NCBI RefSeq assembly: GCF_003667565.1
Contig: NZ_RCUX01000002.1
Coordinates: forward strand, 248,001 to 312,000
Source of the DNA: Mycetocola tolaasinivorans
Lineage (GTDB): Bacteria > Actinomycetota > Actinomycetes > Actinomycetales > Microbacteriaceae
Direction: 5' to 3'
Length of the DNA: 64,000 nucleotides
The stretch's first letter is position 1. Each line of letters opens with the position of its first letter. The notes under the pieces were generated by a model. The model made no database searches. It had not been told where the DNA came from and worked only from the letters and a program-made list of their open reading frames with translations. The translations under genes were made by a program, and so were the position numbers. Shown in pieces: positions 55,761-64,000 of the stretch.

Positions 55761-58040
55761 ATGACTACGCTTCCGTACCTGAACCCCGACCTGTCGATCG
55801 CCGAGCGGGTAGAAGACCTGCTGGGTCGGATGACCCGTGAGCAGAAGGTTGGGCAGATGCTCCAGCTGGATGCCCGTGACGACCTCGATGACCACGTGCT
55901 GGGCAAGCACGTTGGGTCGATCCTGCACACCTCGCCCGAGCGCGTGGTGCGTGCACACGAGCTGACCGCCGAGACCGAGCTGCGCATTCCGCTGCTGGTG
56001 GGCGAGGACTGCATCCACGGTAACTCGTTCTGGAAGGGTGCCACGATCTTCCCGACCCAGCTCGGTATGGCCGGCACCTGGGACGCCGAGCTGACCGAGC
56101 AGGTCGCCCGCGTGACCGCGATCGAGACCGCCACCACCGGTGTGCACTGGACCTTCTCCCCGGTGCTCTGCATCGCCCGCGACCTCCGCTGGGGTCGCGT
56201 GGACGAGACCTTCGGTGAGGACCCGCACCTGATCGGTGAGCTGGCCTCCGCGATGGTTCGTGGATACCAGGGCAAGGGCCTGAACGACCCCTCGGCCATT
56301 CTCGCGACCGCGAAGCACTTCGCCGGTTACTCCGAGACCCAGGGTGGCCGCGACGCCTCCGAGGCCGACATCTCCCCGCGCAAGCTGCGCTCCTGGTTCC
56401 TGCCGCCGTTCGAGCGGGTTGCCCGCGAGGGTTGCCGCACCTTCATGCTCGGCTACCAGAGCACCGATGGTGTGCCGATCACCGTCAACGACTGGCTGCT
56501 GAACGACGTTCTGCGCGGCGAGTGGGGCTACACCGGAACCCTCATCACCGACTGGGACAACGTGGGCCGCATGGTCTGGGAGCAGCAGGTTCAGCCGGAC
56601 TACGCTCACGCCGCCGCTGCCGCCGTTAAGGCCGGTAACGACATGGTCATGACCACCCCGAAGTTCTACGAGGGCGCCCTCGAGGCCATCGAGAAGGGCA
56701 TGCTGACCGAGGCCGAGCTGCACCCCGCGGTGGCCCGCATCCTAACCCTGAAGTTTGAGCTGGGCCTGTTCGAGGACCCGCGTCACCCCGATGTGGCCGC
56801 TCAGGAGGCCCTGGTTGGTCACGAGGACCACACCGCGCTGAACCTCGAGGTGGCTCGCCACTCGCTGGTACTGCTGAACAACGATGGCGTACTGCCGCTC
56901 GAGGGTGGCTTTGTCGCCGATGAGTCCGGCCGTGCCGCCGGAACCGGTGCCGCGAAGAAGATCGCCGTGGTTGGTCCGCTGGCCGATGACGCACAGACCC
57001 AGCTGGGTGACTGGGCGGGTAACTCCGGCCAGGCCGGTTGGTTCCCCGAGGGTCACCCGCGCGAGATGATCACCACCGTGCTGGATGGTCTGCGTGCGCA
57101 CACCCCCGCCGACTGGAGCGTGTCCTACGCCCAGGGTGCCGACATCCTGACCCTCGCCGCCGACCCCGAGGGTGAGTTCTTCCCGGATGGTCAGCCGCGC
57201 CCGCAGGTCGTGGTTCCGACGGCACCGGATGCCGCACAGATCGCCGAGGCCGTGGCCGCCGCGAAGGACGCCGACTACGTTGTGGCCGTCGTGGGTGACC
57301 GCATCGAGCTCGTGGGTGAGGGTCGTTCGACCGCAACCCTGGAGCTCATCGGTGGCCAGATCGCGCTGCTGGATGCCCTGGCCGAGACCGGCACCCCGAT
57401 GATCGTGGTGCTGCTGGCCTCGAAGCCGCTGGTCCTGCCGGAGTCGGCCCTGAACGCCGCCGCACTGCTCTGGGTCGCAAACCCGGGTATGCAGGGTGGC
57501 CGCGCCATTGCCGAGCTCGCGCTGGGCCTGATCGAGCCCTCGGGGCGCCTGCCGATCTCGTTTGCCCGTCACTCCGGTCAGCAGCCGACCTACTACAACC
57601 AGATCCGTGGCCAGCACGGTAACCGATACGCCGACCTGACCCAGACCCCGGCATTCCAGTTCGGGCAGGGCCTGTCGTACACCACGGTTGAGTACTCCGA
57701 CCTGGTTATTGCGGACACCAACCTGACCGCTGCGGACACCGTGCGCGCCTCGCTGACCCTCACCAACACCGGTGCACGCCCCTCGCGCGAGACCGTGCAG
57801 GTGTACGTCAGCGACACCGTGACCTCGGTCAGCTGGGCCGACCAGGAGCTGAAGACCTTCACCCAGGTCGACGTCGCCGCGGGCGAGTCGAAGACCGTGG
57901 AGATCGAGCTGCCGGCGGCCGAGTGCACGATCGTGGATGCCAAGGGCAACCGCATCGTCGAGGCCGGTGCCTTCGAGCTGCGCGTGGGTAAGTCCTCGCG
58001 CTCCGAGGACGTACTGCGCGCGACCTTCACCATCGCGTAA
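55761..58040 (+). CDS. Beta-glucosidase, glycoside hydrolase family 3 (cytoplasmic)
   Basis: A 759-residue enzyme without a signal peptide. GH3 barrel about 10-320, with LATAKHFAGYSE (K185-H186), nucleophile D264 in LITDWDNV, and RDLRWGRVDETFGED. GH3 C-terminal domain about 355-600. Fibronectin III-like C-terminus (RETVQVYVSDTVTSV). It hydrolyses oligosaccharides delivered by the adjacent ABC importer. ATG 55761 has AAGGA ten bases upstream; a longer frame back to 55530 lies inside the permease gene. Compared with the other GH3, it lacks the PA14 insert, so specificity may differ. Confidence 0.93.
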   Translation: MTTLPYLNPDLSIAERVEDLLGRMTREQKVGQMLQLDARDDLDDHVLGKHVGSILHTSPERVVRAHELTAETELRIPLLVGEDCIHGNSFWKGATIFPTQLGMAGTWDAELTEQVARVTAIETATTGVHWTFSPVLCIARDLRWGRVDETFGEDPHLIGELASAMVRGYQGKGLNDPSAILATAKHFAGYSETQGGRDASEADISPRKLRSWFLPPFERVAREGCRTFMLGYQSTDGVPITVNDWLLNDVLRGEWGYTGTLITDWDNVGRMVWEQQVQPDYAHAAAAAVKAGNDMVMTTPKFYEGALEAIEKGMLTEAELHPAVARILTLKFELGLFEDPRHPDVAAQEALVGHEDHTALNLEVARHSLVLLNNDGVLPLEGGFVADESGRAAGTGAAKKIAVVGPLADDAQTQLGDWAGNSGQAGWFPEGHPREMITTVLDGLRAHTPADWSVSYAQGADILTLAADPEGEFFPDGQPRPQVVVPTAPDAAQIAEAVAAAKDADYVVAVVGDRIELVGEGRSTATLELIGGQIALLDALAETGTPMIVVLLASKPLVLPESALNAAALLWVANPGMQGGRAIAELALGLIEPSGRLPISFARHSGQQPTYYNQIRGQHGNRYADLTQTPAFQFGQGLSYTTVEYSDLVIADTNLTAADTVRASLTLTNTGARPSRETVQVYVSDTVTSVSWADQELKTFTQVDVAAGESKTVEIELPAAECTIVDAKGNRIVEAGAFELRVGKSSRSEDVLRATFTIA

Positions 58041-58051
58041 CCGGTCAACGT

Positions 58052-58093
58052 AAAACGGCGGGCCCCGAGGTTTTCCTCGGGGCCCGCCGTTTT
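58052..58093. terminator. Strong bidirectional terminator after GH3
   Basis: A perfect 19-bp stem (58052-58070 with 58075-58093) with a TTTT loop, A-rich at the start and T-rich at the end on both strands. It serves the GH3 gene and the convergent lipoprotein gene. Confidence 0.92.
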
Positions 58094-58109
58094 GGCGTGT
58101 GGGCGGGCC

Positions 58110-59381
58110 CTAGGGCGAGACCACGAGGGGCTGGCCGTTGAGGTACACCTCGGGGATCTGACGCTCCTGGGCGAGCCGGAACAGCAGGGTTGATTCCTCT
58201 TCCCCGGCGGGGGCTTCGGAAGCCGTGGTGACGCGCAGGCTGGTGGGGGAGAGCTCGATGGCGGTGGCCAGGCCGTTCGCCGTGGCCGCCCGGTAGAGAT
58301 CGGCATAGCCCGGATACGGGTTGTTTCGGGTGGTGAGTGCGCGGAAGGCAGGGTGCGGGACGGTGGTAAACGCCGGCTGCCCGGGGCCCTGCGCGGCCAC
58401 CGTGAGCGAGACGGCCGCGCGCCCGGTGTTGCGCTCGGCGATCTCCGCACTCAGTGTCTCGACGGTGTCGATGTTTGGCAGCGCTACGCTCACCCGGTTG
58501 TTCGTGGCCGCCTCGGTCGCGTAACCGCGCTCGCCCAGCCAGGCCACGAGCGCGGTGGTATCTGGCCGTTCGGACTCCGCGGGGGCGATGCTCGTGCCGG
58601 GCACGATCACCACGGGGTGTGCCGCGGCGGCCTCGGGATCGCGGGCCTCAAACGCGGCACTGACCGCCGTCGGGTCGCCGCCCGCGGGGAGTGCGAGCAT
58701 CAGGACGTCGGTGTACTGCAGCGCGGTGATCGGCCGTTCGGCGGAAACCGCGGTGGAATCCTCGAGAACCCGGGTGAGCTCGGCGCGGTTCTCCGCGTGC
58801 ACCTCGACGCCGTCTCCGCTCAGGAGTGTGGGCGCATCCTCGAGCGCGGGGGCGATGGCCCGCGCGATGGGCAGCGTCTGGGCCAGCCCGGCGGTCTCGG
58901 TGATTCGCGCCGCGACTCGATCGCTTCGGCTGAGCGTGATGGCCGCGGTGATGCCGGTGGACTCGGCGGCCGTGGCGATCGCGATTGGGTCAACGTCCAG
59001 GTCGGGGCACCCCGAGACGGACCAGTTCACCCGGGTGTGTGCGGTCGCGACCACGTATTCGGTGGTCTGGGCCGAGAACGCACCGGCCTGACAGACCCGA
59101 GACCGCACCGCGTTCAACACGTCGGCGCGGGCATCCATTTCGACGTGCAGAGTGGTCTCCCGGGAGAGATGATTGCCGGTCCGTTCGGTCCCGGTGGCCA
59201 GGGTCACCCCGGGGATGTCACGGATCTCATCGGTGTAGGCACCCAGGTCTCCCGATGCGCCCAGCGGGGAGCACCCGCCGAGGGCGAGCGCTCCCGCGAT
59301 CGTGGCGATCAGCAGCGGGCCACCGCGCGTGGCACCACCGGGGTGGAAACGACGCGGCACCCGCCGCTGAATAGCACTCAT
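58110..59381 (-). CDS. Hypothetical lipoprotein
   Basis: A 423-residue secreted protein. Arg-rich n-region and signal peptide ending in lipobox LALGGC (Cys about 37). The body is Ala-rich with repeated alpha/beta-looking segments and four further cysteines (RVCQAG, SGCPD). I recognise no family. A start 52 bp after the MFS gene suggests co-transcription with it. It could be an envelope protein specific to Microbacteriaceae. Confidence 0.75.
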   Translation of the reverse strand: MSAIQRRVPRRFHPGGATRGGPLLIATIAGALALGGCSPLGASGDLGAYTDEIRDIPGVTLATGTERTGNHLSRETTLHVEMDARADVLNAVRSRVCQAGAFSAQTTEYVVATAHTRVNWSVSGCPDLDVDPIAIATAAESTGITAAITLSRSDRVAARITETAGLAQTLPIARAIAPALEDAPTLLSGDGVEVHAENRAELTRVLEDSTAVSAERPITALQYTDVLMLALPAGGDPTAVSAAFEARDPEAAAAHPVVIVPGTSIAPAESERPDTTALVAWLGERGYATEAATNNRVSVALPNIDTVETLSAEIAERNTGRAAVSLTVAAQGPGQPAFTTVPHPAFRALTTRNNPYPGYADLYRAATANGLATAIELSPTSLRVTTASEAPAGEEESTLLFRLAQERQIPEVYLNGQPLVVSP

Positions 59382-59433
59382 TTTCCCTACGCTACCCGGA
59401 ACACGGCCGAGCGCGGTACGCGGGGCGTTCCGC

Positions 59434-61020
59434 TCAGCGTTTTCTCGGGGATACCAGGGCCAGGACGACCAGGAGCCCCATCGCGATCGCCATCGCGGTG
59501 AACCCCCACTGGGCGGCGTGGGCGTAGTCGAGCTTCACGCACTCGAGGATCTGCTTCGCGGCCTGAGCGGGGATTCCGGACGGAAGCGAGGACGCCTGGC
59601 CCGAGCCCGCACCGGTGACCTGGTTGACCACGTGCTGGACATCACTCGGGCTCGCCCCAAACCTACCGAGGGAGTCGGTGAGCAGGGTGGTGAGTCGCCC
59701 GCTGACGATGCTCGCGATCACGGCCATGCCGAGTGCGCCACCGAAGTTCTTGAGTGTCTGGGTGATGCCGGTGACCTCGCCGTAGCCGGTGTTCGGGGCC
59801 TGGTTGATGGCGTCGGTGCTCGCGGCGGTGAGCATGAAACCGATTCCGAAGCCGGCGAGGGCGATGGGGGCGGTCTGCGGGTTGAAGAAGGAGAAGCCGT
59901 CGATATTCAGATTGCCGGCCACCAGAGCGAGCCAGGCGAAGCCGGCGGCACCGGCCAGCCCACCGATGAGGAGCACGGTGCGGATGCCGCGGCGGTCGTA
60001 GCGGCGCGAGCCGATCCGGGCACCCAGCGCAAAACCGAGGAAGAGCTTCAGGAACAGCAGACCGGTGACCGAGGCGGTAAGGCCGAGCGAAAGCTGGCCG
60101 TACACGCTGAGGAAGAAGAAGATCGGCACAAACGAGATGTTTGCGATCATCACCGCGAGGGCCGAGACGCTGAAACCGCGGCTGCGGAACACGCTCAGGG
60201 TCAGCAGCGGCGCGGCCGCGCGGGTTTGCCACCAGAAGAACGCACCGAGGACCGCGATACCCGCGGCCAGGACGACCCAGATCCAGGTGGTGCCCCAGCC
60301 CAGCTCGCCGAAGCGCTGCAGGGCGTAGATCACGAGGGACATTCCGGCGGCCACGAGGATCGCCCCGGGCACATCGATGCGGCGGTCGCGCACCGGGGCC
60401 GAGGGGGTGAGCGCCGCGGCCCGGCGGCCAAGCATGAGCAGCACGAGCGCGATGATCGCGAGCGGGATGTTGACCCAGAAGATCGAACGCCAGGTCCACT
60501 GGGTGAGGTAGCCGCCGGCGATCGGGCCGATCGCGGTCATGGCCCCGGTGATGGTGAAGAACGTGGCCATGGCCCGCCCGCGCCCCTCGCGCGGCACCGA
60601 CTGCACCACGAGGCCCACCGCGGCGGGGAACATCAGGGCACCGGAGAGCCCCTGGAGCACGCGGGCACCGATCAGCCAGGGCTCGGCCAGGTCGCCGGTG
60701 GGGGCGACACCGCAGAGGAATGAACTGACGGCGAACCCGATGATGCCGAGCAGCACCATGCGGCGGTGCCCGAAGAGGTCGGCGAGGCGCCCGCCCAGGA
60801 GGAAGAACGCGGCGGTCGCGAGGAGGTAGGAGTTGACGGCCCACTGCAGGCCGTCCTGGCTGAGGCCCAGCTCGGACTGAATGGTGGGCGCGGAGAGGGC
60901 CACGATGGTCTGATCGATCGTGGTCATCGAGACCGCGATGATCAGGCCGATGCGCAGCAGGCGAGAGCCGGGGCCGGCCGCGGTCGCGGTCGCGTTGACG
61001 GTGGAAACTGAGGGTGACAT
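59434..61020 (-). CDS. MFS drug exporter, DHA2 (EmrB/QacA) family
   Basis: A 528-residue transporter with about fourteen helices. TM1 motif D1-like TTIDQTIVALSAPTIQSELGLS (about 35-56), motif A GGRLADLFGHRRM (about 80-92), and motif C GPIAGGYLTQWTWRSIFWVNIP (about 172-193). It exports cationic drugs or metabolites using the proton gradient. ATG 61020 has AAGGAT six bases upstream; the frame open to 61110 adds an unlike segment. No regulator gene adjoins it. Confidence 0.9.
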   Translation of the reverse strand: MSPSVSTVNATATAAGPGSRLLRIGLIIAVSMTTIDQTIVALSAPTIQSELGLSQDGLQWAVNSYLLATAAFFLLGGRLADLFGHRRMVLLGIIGFAVSSFLCGVAPTGDLAEPWLIGARVLQGLSGALMFPAAVGLVVQSVPREGRGRAMATFFTITGAMTAIGPIAGGYLTQWTWRSIFWVNIPLAIIALVLLMLGRRAAALTPSAPVRDRRIDVPGAILVAAGMSLVIYALQRFGELGWGTTWIWVVLAAGIAVLGAFFWWQTRAAAPLLTLSVFRSRGFSVSALAVMIANISFVPIFFFLSVYGQLSLGLTASVTGLLFLKLFLGFALGARIGSRRYDRRGIRTVLLIGGLAGAAGFAWLALVAGNLNIDGFSFFNPQTAPIALAGFGIGFMLTAASTDAINQAPNTGYGEVTGITQTLKNFGGALGMAVIASIVSGRLTTLLTDSLGRFGASPSDVQHVVNQVTGAGSGQASSLPSGIPAQAAKQILECVKLDYAHAAQWGFTAMAIAMGLLVVLALVSPRKR

Positions 61021-61184
61021 CGGGATCCTTAGAGCCGGAAATTCTGACCCTCCCAGTCTTTTCCCCGCGGCCCCCGCCCACCAGCGTCCATCCGGGTGAC
61101 CGGCCGTCAACCGTTCGGTTGACGGCCACGGTGGCGCGCCGACCGGTTACACTTGACCAGAGACACACGGCGAAGGGAGACGGC

Positions 61185-61511
61185 ATGACACTGCTGAGCT
61201 TCCTCGCGCAGTTCTTTACCGCGATTGCCGAACACGTGGTCCACGCGCAGAGCTTCACGATGCTCGCCACCACCGGTGTGGCCAGCCTGCTGCTGTTCAC
61301 CTTCGCGGTGGTCGCCGCTCGTGCGCTGCCGAGTATCGGCTTCATGGTGGATACCGCCACGCGTACGCGCGTGCGCGACCCGCGAAACGTGCGTCGGTTG
61401 CCCAGCCAGAGCAACCCGAACACCTCGGGAAAACCGCGTCCTCGAGCGCCGGGTGGGATCCTCGGATTCCCCGCCGTCGCTTCGAACGCGCGCTTTAGCG
61501 TGCCCGCTTAG
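61185..61511 (+). CDS. Small membrane protein (DUF6412-like)
   Basis: A 108-residue protein. One hydrophobic segment about 27-48 (LATTGVASLLLFTFAVVAARAL), then RDPRNVRRLPSQSNPNTSGKPRPRAPG, a basic proline-rich tail. I recall a similar small protein upstream of YidC-type insertases in Microbacteriaceae (DUF6412). ATG 61185 has AGGGAGA five bases upstream. It lies 84 bp before the insertase gene, same direction, so it may assist or be inserted by it. Confidence 0.65.
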   Translation: MTLLSFLAQFFTAIAEHVVHAQSFTMLATTGVASLLLFTFAVVAARALPSIGFMVDTATRTRVRDPRNVRRLPSQSNPNTSGKPRPRAPGGILGFPAVASNARFSVPA

Positions 61512-61595
61512 CGCGCTCCTCCGCGGTTCACTCCTGCAGGAGAACGGGGAATCCAACAGCGATTCCACCCGTACTCCTACCCTTTTGGACCCCTC

Positions 61596-62402
61596 ATGGA
61601 CCTCTATTCCTTTGGGCCGATCGCCCTCCTGCTGGATGGCGCCTACTGGCTCGTTTCCCGACTCCACGAATTCGTGACCCCGCTCGCCCCCGAGGCGGGA
61701 GCGGCACTCGCCGTGGCCCTCCTCACCATCCTCGTCCGGATCGCCCTGATCCCGGTCGGCCGATCCCAGGTGAAGGCCGAGATCACCCGCAAACGCCTCG
61801 CCCCGAAAATCGCCGCCCTCAACGCGAAGTACAAAAACCCCGAGGTGCGTCAGCGCAAGCTGATGGAGCTCTACCAGACCGAGAAGGCCTCGCCGCTGGC
61901 CGGCTGCCTCCCGCTGCTGCTCCAGATCCCGGTGCTCTCGGCCATCTACGGCCTGTTCATCAAACCCGAGATTCACGGCGCACCAAACACGCTGCTCAGC
62001 GAGACCATGGCGGGGCTGCCGCTCAGCGGTAACCTCGGCACCCTGCTCGGCTCGGGCGAGGCCTGGCCACGCATCACCGTGTACGTCCTGCTTGTCCTCG
62101 TGATGGCCGGAGTCGCCGAGCTGCAGCGCCGATACCTGCTGCTGCCCCAGGACCCGCCGCCTACCCCGCCGGCACCGGTACCCGGCCAGCCGACGCTGCC
62201 CGACCTCAGCGGCCTCACCCGGATCATGCGATGGATGCCCTACATGACCGTGGTGATGGCCCTGATCGTGCCGCTCGCCGCCGCGATCTATCTCACCATC
62301 ACCACCGCCTGGACGCTGTGTGAGCGCCTCCTGCTGCGCCGCATCCTCGGTGCCCGCGAGGCGCAGGCCGGATCGGGAAACGCGGAGGTAGTACCCGCCT
62401 AG
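61596..62402 (+). CDS. YidC/Oxa1-family membrane insertase
   Basis: A 268-residue insertase that places proteins in the inner membrane. Five helices. The hydrophilic hairpin reads KRLAPKIAALNAKYKNPEVRQRKLMELYQTEKASPLAGCLPLLLQIP-type sequence at about 68-115, and the arginine R50 in TILVRIALIPVGR matches the conserved groove residue. The short form without a periplasmic domain is the Gram-positive type. Position away from rpmH/dnaA suggests a second paralog in this genome. ATG 61596 opens directly into the first helix. Confidence 0.88.
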   Translation: MDLYSFGPIALLLDGAYWLVSRLHEFVTPLAPEAGAALAVALLTILVRIALIPVGRSQVKAEITRKRLAPKIAALNAKYKNPEVRQRKLMELYQTEKASPLAGCLPLLLQIPVLSAIYGLFIKPEIHGAPNTLLSETMAGLPLSGNLGTLLGSGEAWPRITVYVLLVLVMAGVAELQRRYLLLPQDPPPTPPAPVPGQPTLPDLSGLTRIMRWMPYMTVVMALIVPLAAAIYLTITTAWTLCERLLLRRILGAREAQAGSGNAEVVPA

Positions 62403-62418
62403 CGCGGGCGATATACGA

Positions 62419-62455
62419 ACGGCGGGCCGGGATCCTCAGGATCCCGGCCCGCCGT
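62419..62455. terminator. Bidirectional terminator after insertase gene
   Basis: A perfect 18-bp stem (62419-62436 with its complement ending at 62455) with a minimal loop, between the convergent insertase and holin-like genes. No long T tract. Confidence 0.7.
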
Positions 62456-62473
62456 GTGCGGTGCTGCGCGTGG

Positions 62474-62869
62474 CTAGCGCTTGGCGTTGCCCGAGCCCTC
62501 GGTGCGCTTCTTCAGGAAGATCGCGACGAGGATCCAGCCGCCGAGCGCGGTAACCACCCAGACCAGAACCGGTGCCAGGATCCAGGCGGCGAGGTTTTCG
62601 AAGTGCAGGCCGCCCGGGAAGAGTGAGGCCACAAACAGCGCGACGAAGGTCGAGACCAGCCCGATGCCGCCGATGATGGGGGAGGCATACTTACGCGCGA
62701 TGTTGAAGATAAAGGGCGTGAGAATCGCCTGTGCGAGGGTGAAGATGATCACCGCGACGATGAAGCCCGAAGCCGTGATGGTCACCCCGGGAATGATCCA
62801 GGCGGCGAGCAACAGGCCGAGCGCCGCCGTTGCGAGGTTGATGGCGGTGCGGATAAGAAAACGGACCAT
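62474..62869 (-). CDS. Holin-superfamily-IV-like membrane protein
   Basis: A 131-residue protein with four hydrophobic helices (about 7-27, 32-52, 64-85, 94-116) and a basic tail. It matches the chromosomal phage-holin-4 family (Phage_holin_4_2), widespread in actinobacteria and not tied to a prophage. Function unproven. There is no endolysin or phage gene nearby, so I do not read it as phage. Confidence 0.85.
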   Translation of the reverse strand: MVRFLIRTAINLATAALGLLLAAWIIPGVTITASGFIVAVIIFTLAQAILTPFIFNIARKYASPIIGGIGLVSTFVALFVASLFPGGLHFENLAAWILAPVLVWVVTALGGWILVAIFLKKRTEGSGNAKR

Positions 62870-63035
62870 TTCCGGGCTCCCTGAGGGTGAGTGATGATGC
62901 CCTCAATCTAGGGCAGGTCGCCGCTCCGCGTCCAGCGCCCAAACGCGGGCCTTTCCAGATCGATCAGCGGCTCGATAAACTGTGGGCACCACCGCGCACC
63001 GGGGATTCGCGCGGCCACCGACGAAAGGCACCACG

Positions 63036-63770
63036 ATGTCCGCTCGCCACGCTTTCTTGCCCGTGATCGCCCTGGCTGCGCTCGCCCTCACCGCCTGCGC
63101 CTCCGGGCCCGGCTCGAGCTCGGTACCCAGCGAAAAGGACCTCGTCGGAACCTGGGTTCCCACCACCATCTATTCCACGCAGCCCCACCTGACCCTCGCC
63201 GATGATGGCACCTGGACGGGCTCGGACGGCTGCAACGGCACCTCCGGCACCTGGAAGGTCACCCCGAGCGGCACGCTCTCGGTCACCGCGGGGCCGAGCA
63301 CCCTGATCGCCTGCGAGGGGGAGGCGCTGCCCAGCCTGTTTGCGCAGTCCACCCGCATCCGCGTCGAGGGCTCAAACGTTCTCCTGCAGGATGACAAGAA
63401 GAAGACCCTCGCAACGGTGGTCCGCGGGGAGGTCACGAGCCCGAGCCCCGATGCGGGTGCCGCCGGCGGCTCGAGTGCCGCCGACGTGACCGGCAGCTGG
63501 GTCGCCGAGACCCCGGGTACCGGCCAGGTCCCGGCCCTGAACCTCGAGGCCGGCGGCAAGCTCAGCGGCAACGATGGCTGCAACGCCCTGATCGGCACCT
63601 GGACCATCGAGGGAGACACCCTGAGCTTTGACCCGCTCGCCTCCACCCGGATGGCCTGCGAGAACGTCGACACCTGGCTGTCCCTCGCAAAGACCGCGAC
63701 GGTCACCCCCGCCGAACTGGTCGTGCAGGACTCCGCCGGCAAAATCCTCGGTCGTTTGGCTCGCGGATAG
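63036..63770 (+). CDS. META-domain lipoprotein
   Basis: A 244-residue secreted protein. Signal peptide with lipobox LTAC (Cys about 20). Two META (HslJ-like) modules of about 95 residues follow (about 32-125 and 148-243), each with the GTW / DGCN / ACE pattern (GSDGCNGTSGTW and GNDGCNALIGTW). HslJ relatives are linked to stress or drug tolerance, but the action is unknown. ATG 63036 has GAAAGG eight bases upstream. Confidence 0.87.
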   Translation: MSARHAFLPVIALAALALTACASGPGSSSVPSEKDLVGTWVPTTIYSTQPHLTLADDGTWTGSDGCNGTSGTWKVTPSGTLSVTAGPSTLIACEGEALPSLFAQSTRIRVEGSNVLLQDDKKKTLATVVRGEVTSPSPDAGAAGGSSAADVTGSWVAETPGTGQVPALNLEAGGKLSGNDGCNALIGTWTIEGDTLSFDPLASTRMACENVDTWLSLAKTATVTPAELVVQDSAGKILGRLARG

Positions 63771-63780
63771 CGAAAATACC

Positions 63781-63801
63781 CTGGAAAACGGTGTTTTCCA
63801 G
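63781..63801 (+). terminator. Weak hairpin after META-domain gene
   Basis: CTGGAAAAC pairs with GTTTTCCAG around GGT, eleven bases after the stop. No T tract follows, but the stem itself ends in a T-rich strand. Confidence 0.5.
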
Positions 63802-63857
63802 CCAACACCCGGACAGGGTGCCCCCGAAGACGCAAAAAAACGCCTAAAGTGTGGATT

Positions 63858-64000
63858 GTGTGGCCGCTCGACAAGAACTCAGAAGAACACGATCCCACTG
63901 CCGGGCTCGTGGCTGACCAGAGCGCGCCGGGCGCGCAGACCTCAAGCCCGGATGGCTCCCCGGTGAGCCCGGATACTCCGGGCGAAAACGAACCCGCGGA
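63858..64000 (+). CDS. Partial CDS, unknown product (window end)
   Basis: An open frame from GTG 63858 to the end of the window (VWPLDKNSEEHDPTAGL..., Ser/Pro/Glu-rich). A TAAAGT -10-like box (63845-63850) ends seven bases before the GTG and there is no Shine-Dalgarno, which fits a leaderless start. The visible 47 residues resemble the disordered N-terminus of a larger cytoplasmic protein. No family can be named. Confidence 0.5.
   Translation, partial: MWPLDKNSEEHDPTAGLVADQSAPGAQTSSPDGSPVSPDTPGENEPA

Noticed and set aside
62474..62869. Holin-like gene as a prophage sign
   Set aside because: This family is a common chromosomal membrane protein in actinobacteria and no other phage gene is present.

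Overview
The window is about 64 kb of high-GC DNA from a Gram-positive actinobacterium, most likely the family Microbacteriaceae. The evidence is a CIRCE-controlled groEL without groES beside it, actinobacterial families (DUF3263, DUF3027, DUF3048, LytR_C, an XPB-type helicase, PutA of actinobacterial layout), LxxTG-type wall sorting, several starts that look leaderless and strongly GC-biased codons. No rRNA, plasmid functions, integrase, IS element or CRISPR array is visible. Genus cannot be fixed from the sequence.

Layout. 1-6.2 kb: cell-surface polysaccharide genes (two family-2 glycosyltransferases, UDP-glucose dehydrogenase, an acyltransferase broken by an in-frame TGA, an LCP ligase), more AT-rich and variable than the rest. 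6.4-12.6 kb: housekeeping genes (EamA/DUF606-type transporter, nitroreductase, msrB, DUF3263, LytR_C, DUF3048 lipoprotein, groEL). 12.6-15.2 kb: a two-gene cassette (Dit1/PvcA-type isonitrile synthase plus MFS transporter) flanked by imperfect direct repeats of the groEL 3' end and its terminator. 15.2-28.9 kb: DUF1295 membrane protein, Abi-like HEPN protein, putA with its divergent PucR-type regulator, a two-component system, the XPB helicase and its helicase-associated partner. 29.1-34.7 kb: cold-shock protein, DUF3027, serC, DtxR-type regulator, an NlpC/P60 hydrolase behind a structured RNA leader, HNH endonuclease.

34.7-58.1 kb holds a glycan-utilisation and surface region. It has a GH3 beta-glucosidase, a DUF4190 protein, a nucleotidyltransferase-like protein, tRNA-Arg(CCT), a 1978-residue wall-anchored SdrD_B-repeat protein, trmB, a DsbA/CcdA thiol-redox operon, a TetR regulator, and an Opp/Dpp-type ABC transporter operon ending in a second, cytoplasmic GH3 enzyme. 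A near-palindromic 18-bp element (TTACTKAC-NN-half-site) occurs upstream of the first GH3 gene, the surface protein and the ABC operon. I infer a local regulon controlled by the TetR protein at 48751-49410. The ABC operon also has a leader of about 400 nt with an intrinsic terminator and a series of hairpins.

58.1-64 kb: lipoprotein, DHA2-family drug exporter, small DUF6412-like protein with a second YidC insertase, holin-like membrane protein, META-domain lipoprotein and the start of an unidentified gene cut by the window end.

The least ordinary features are the groEL-flanked isonitrile cassette, the three-site operator regulon with its attenuated leader, and the structured RNA upstream of the NlpC/P60 gene.
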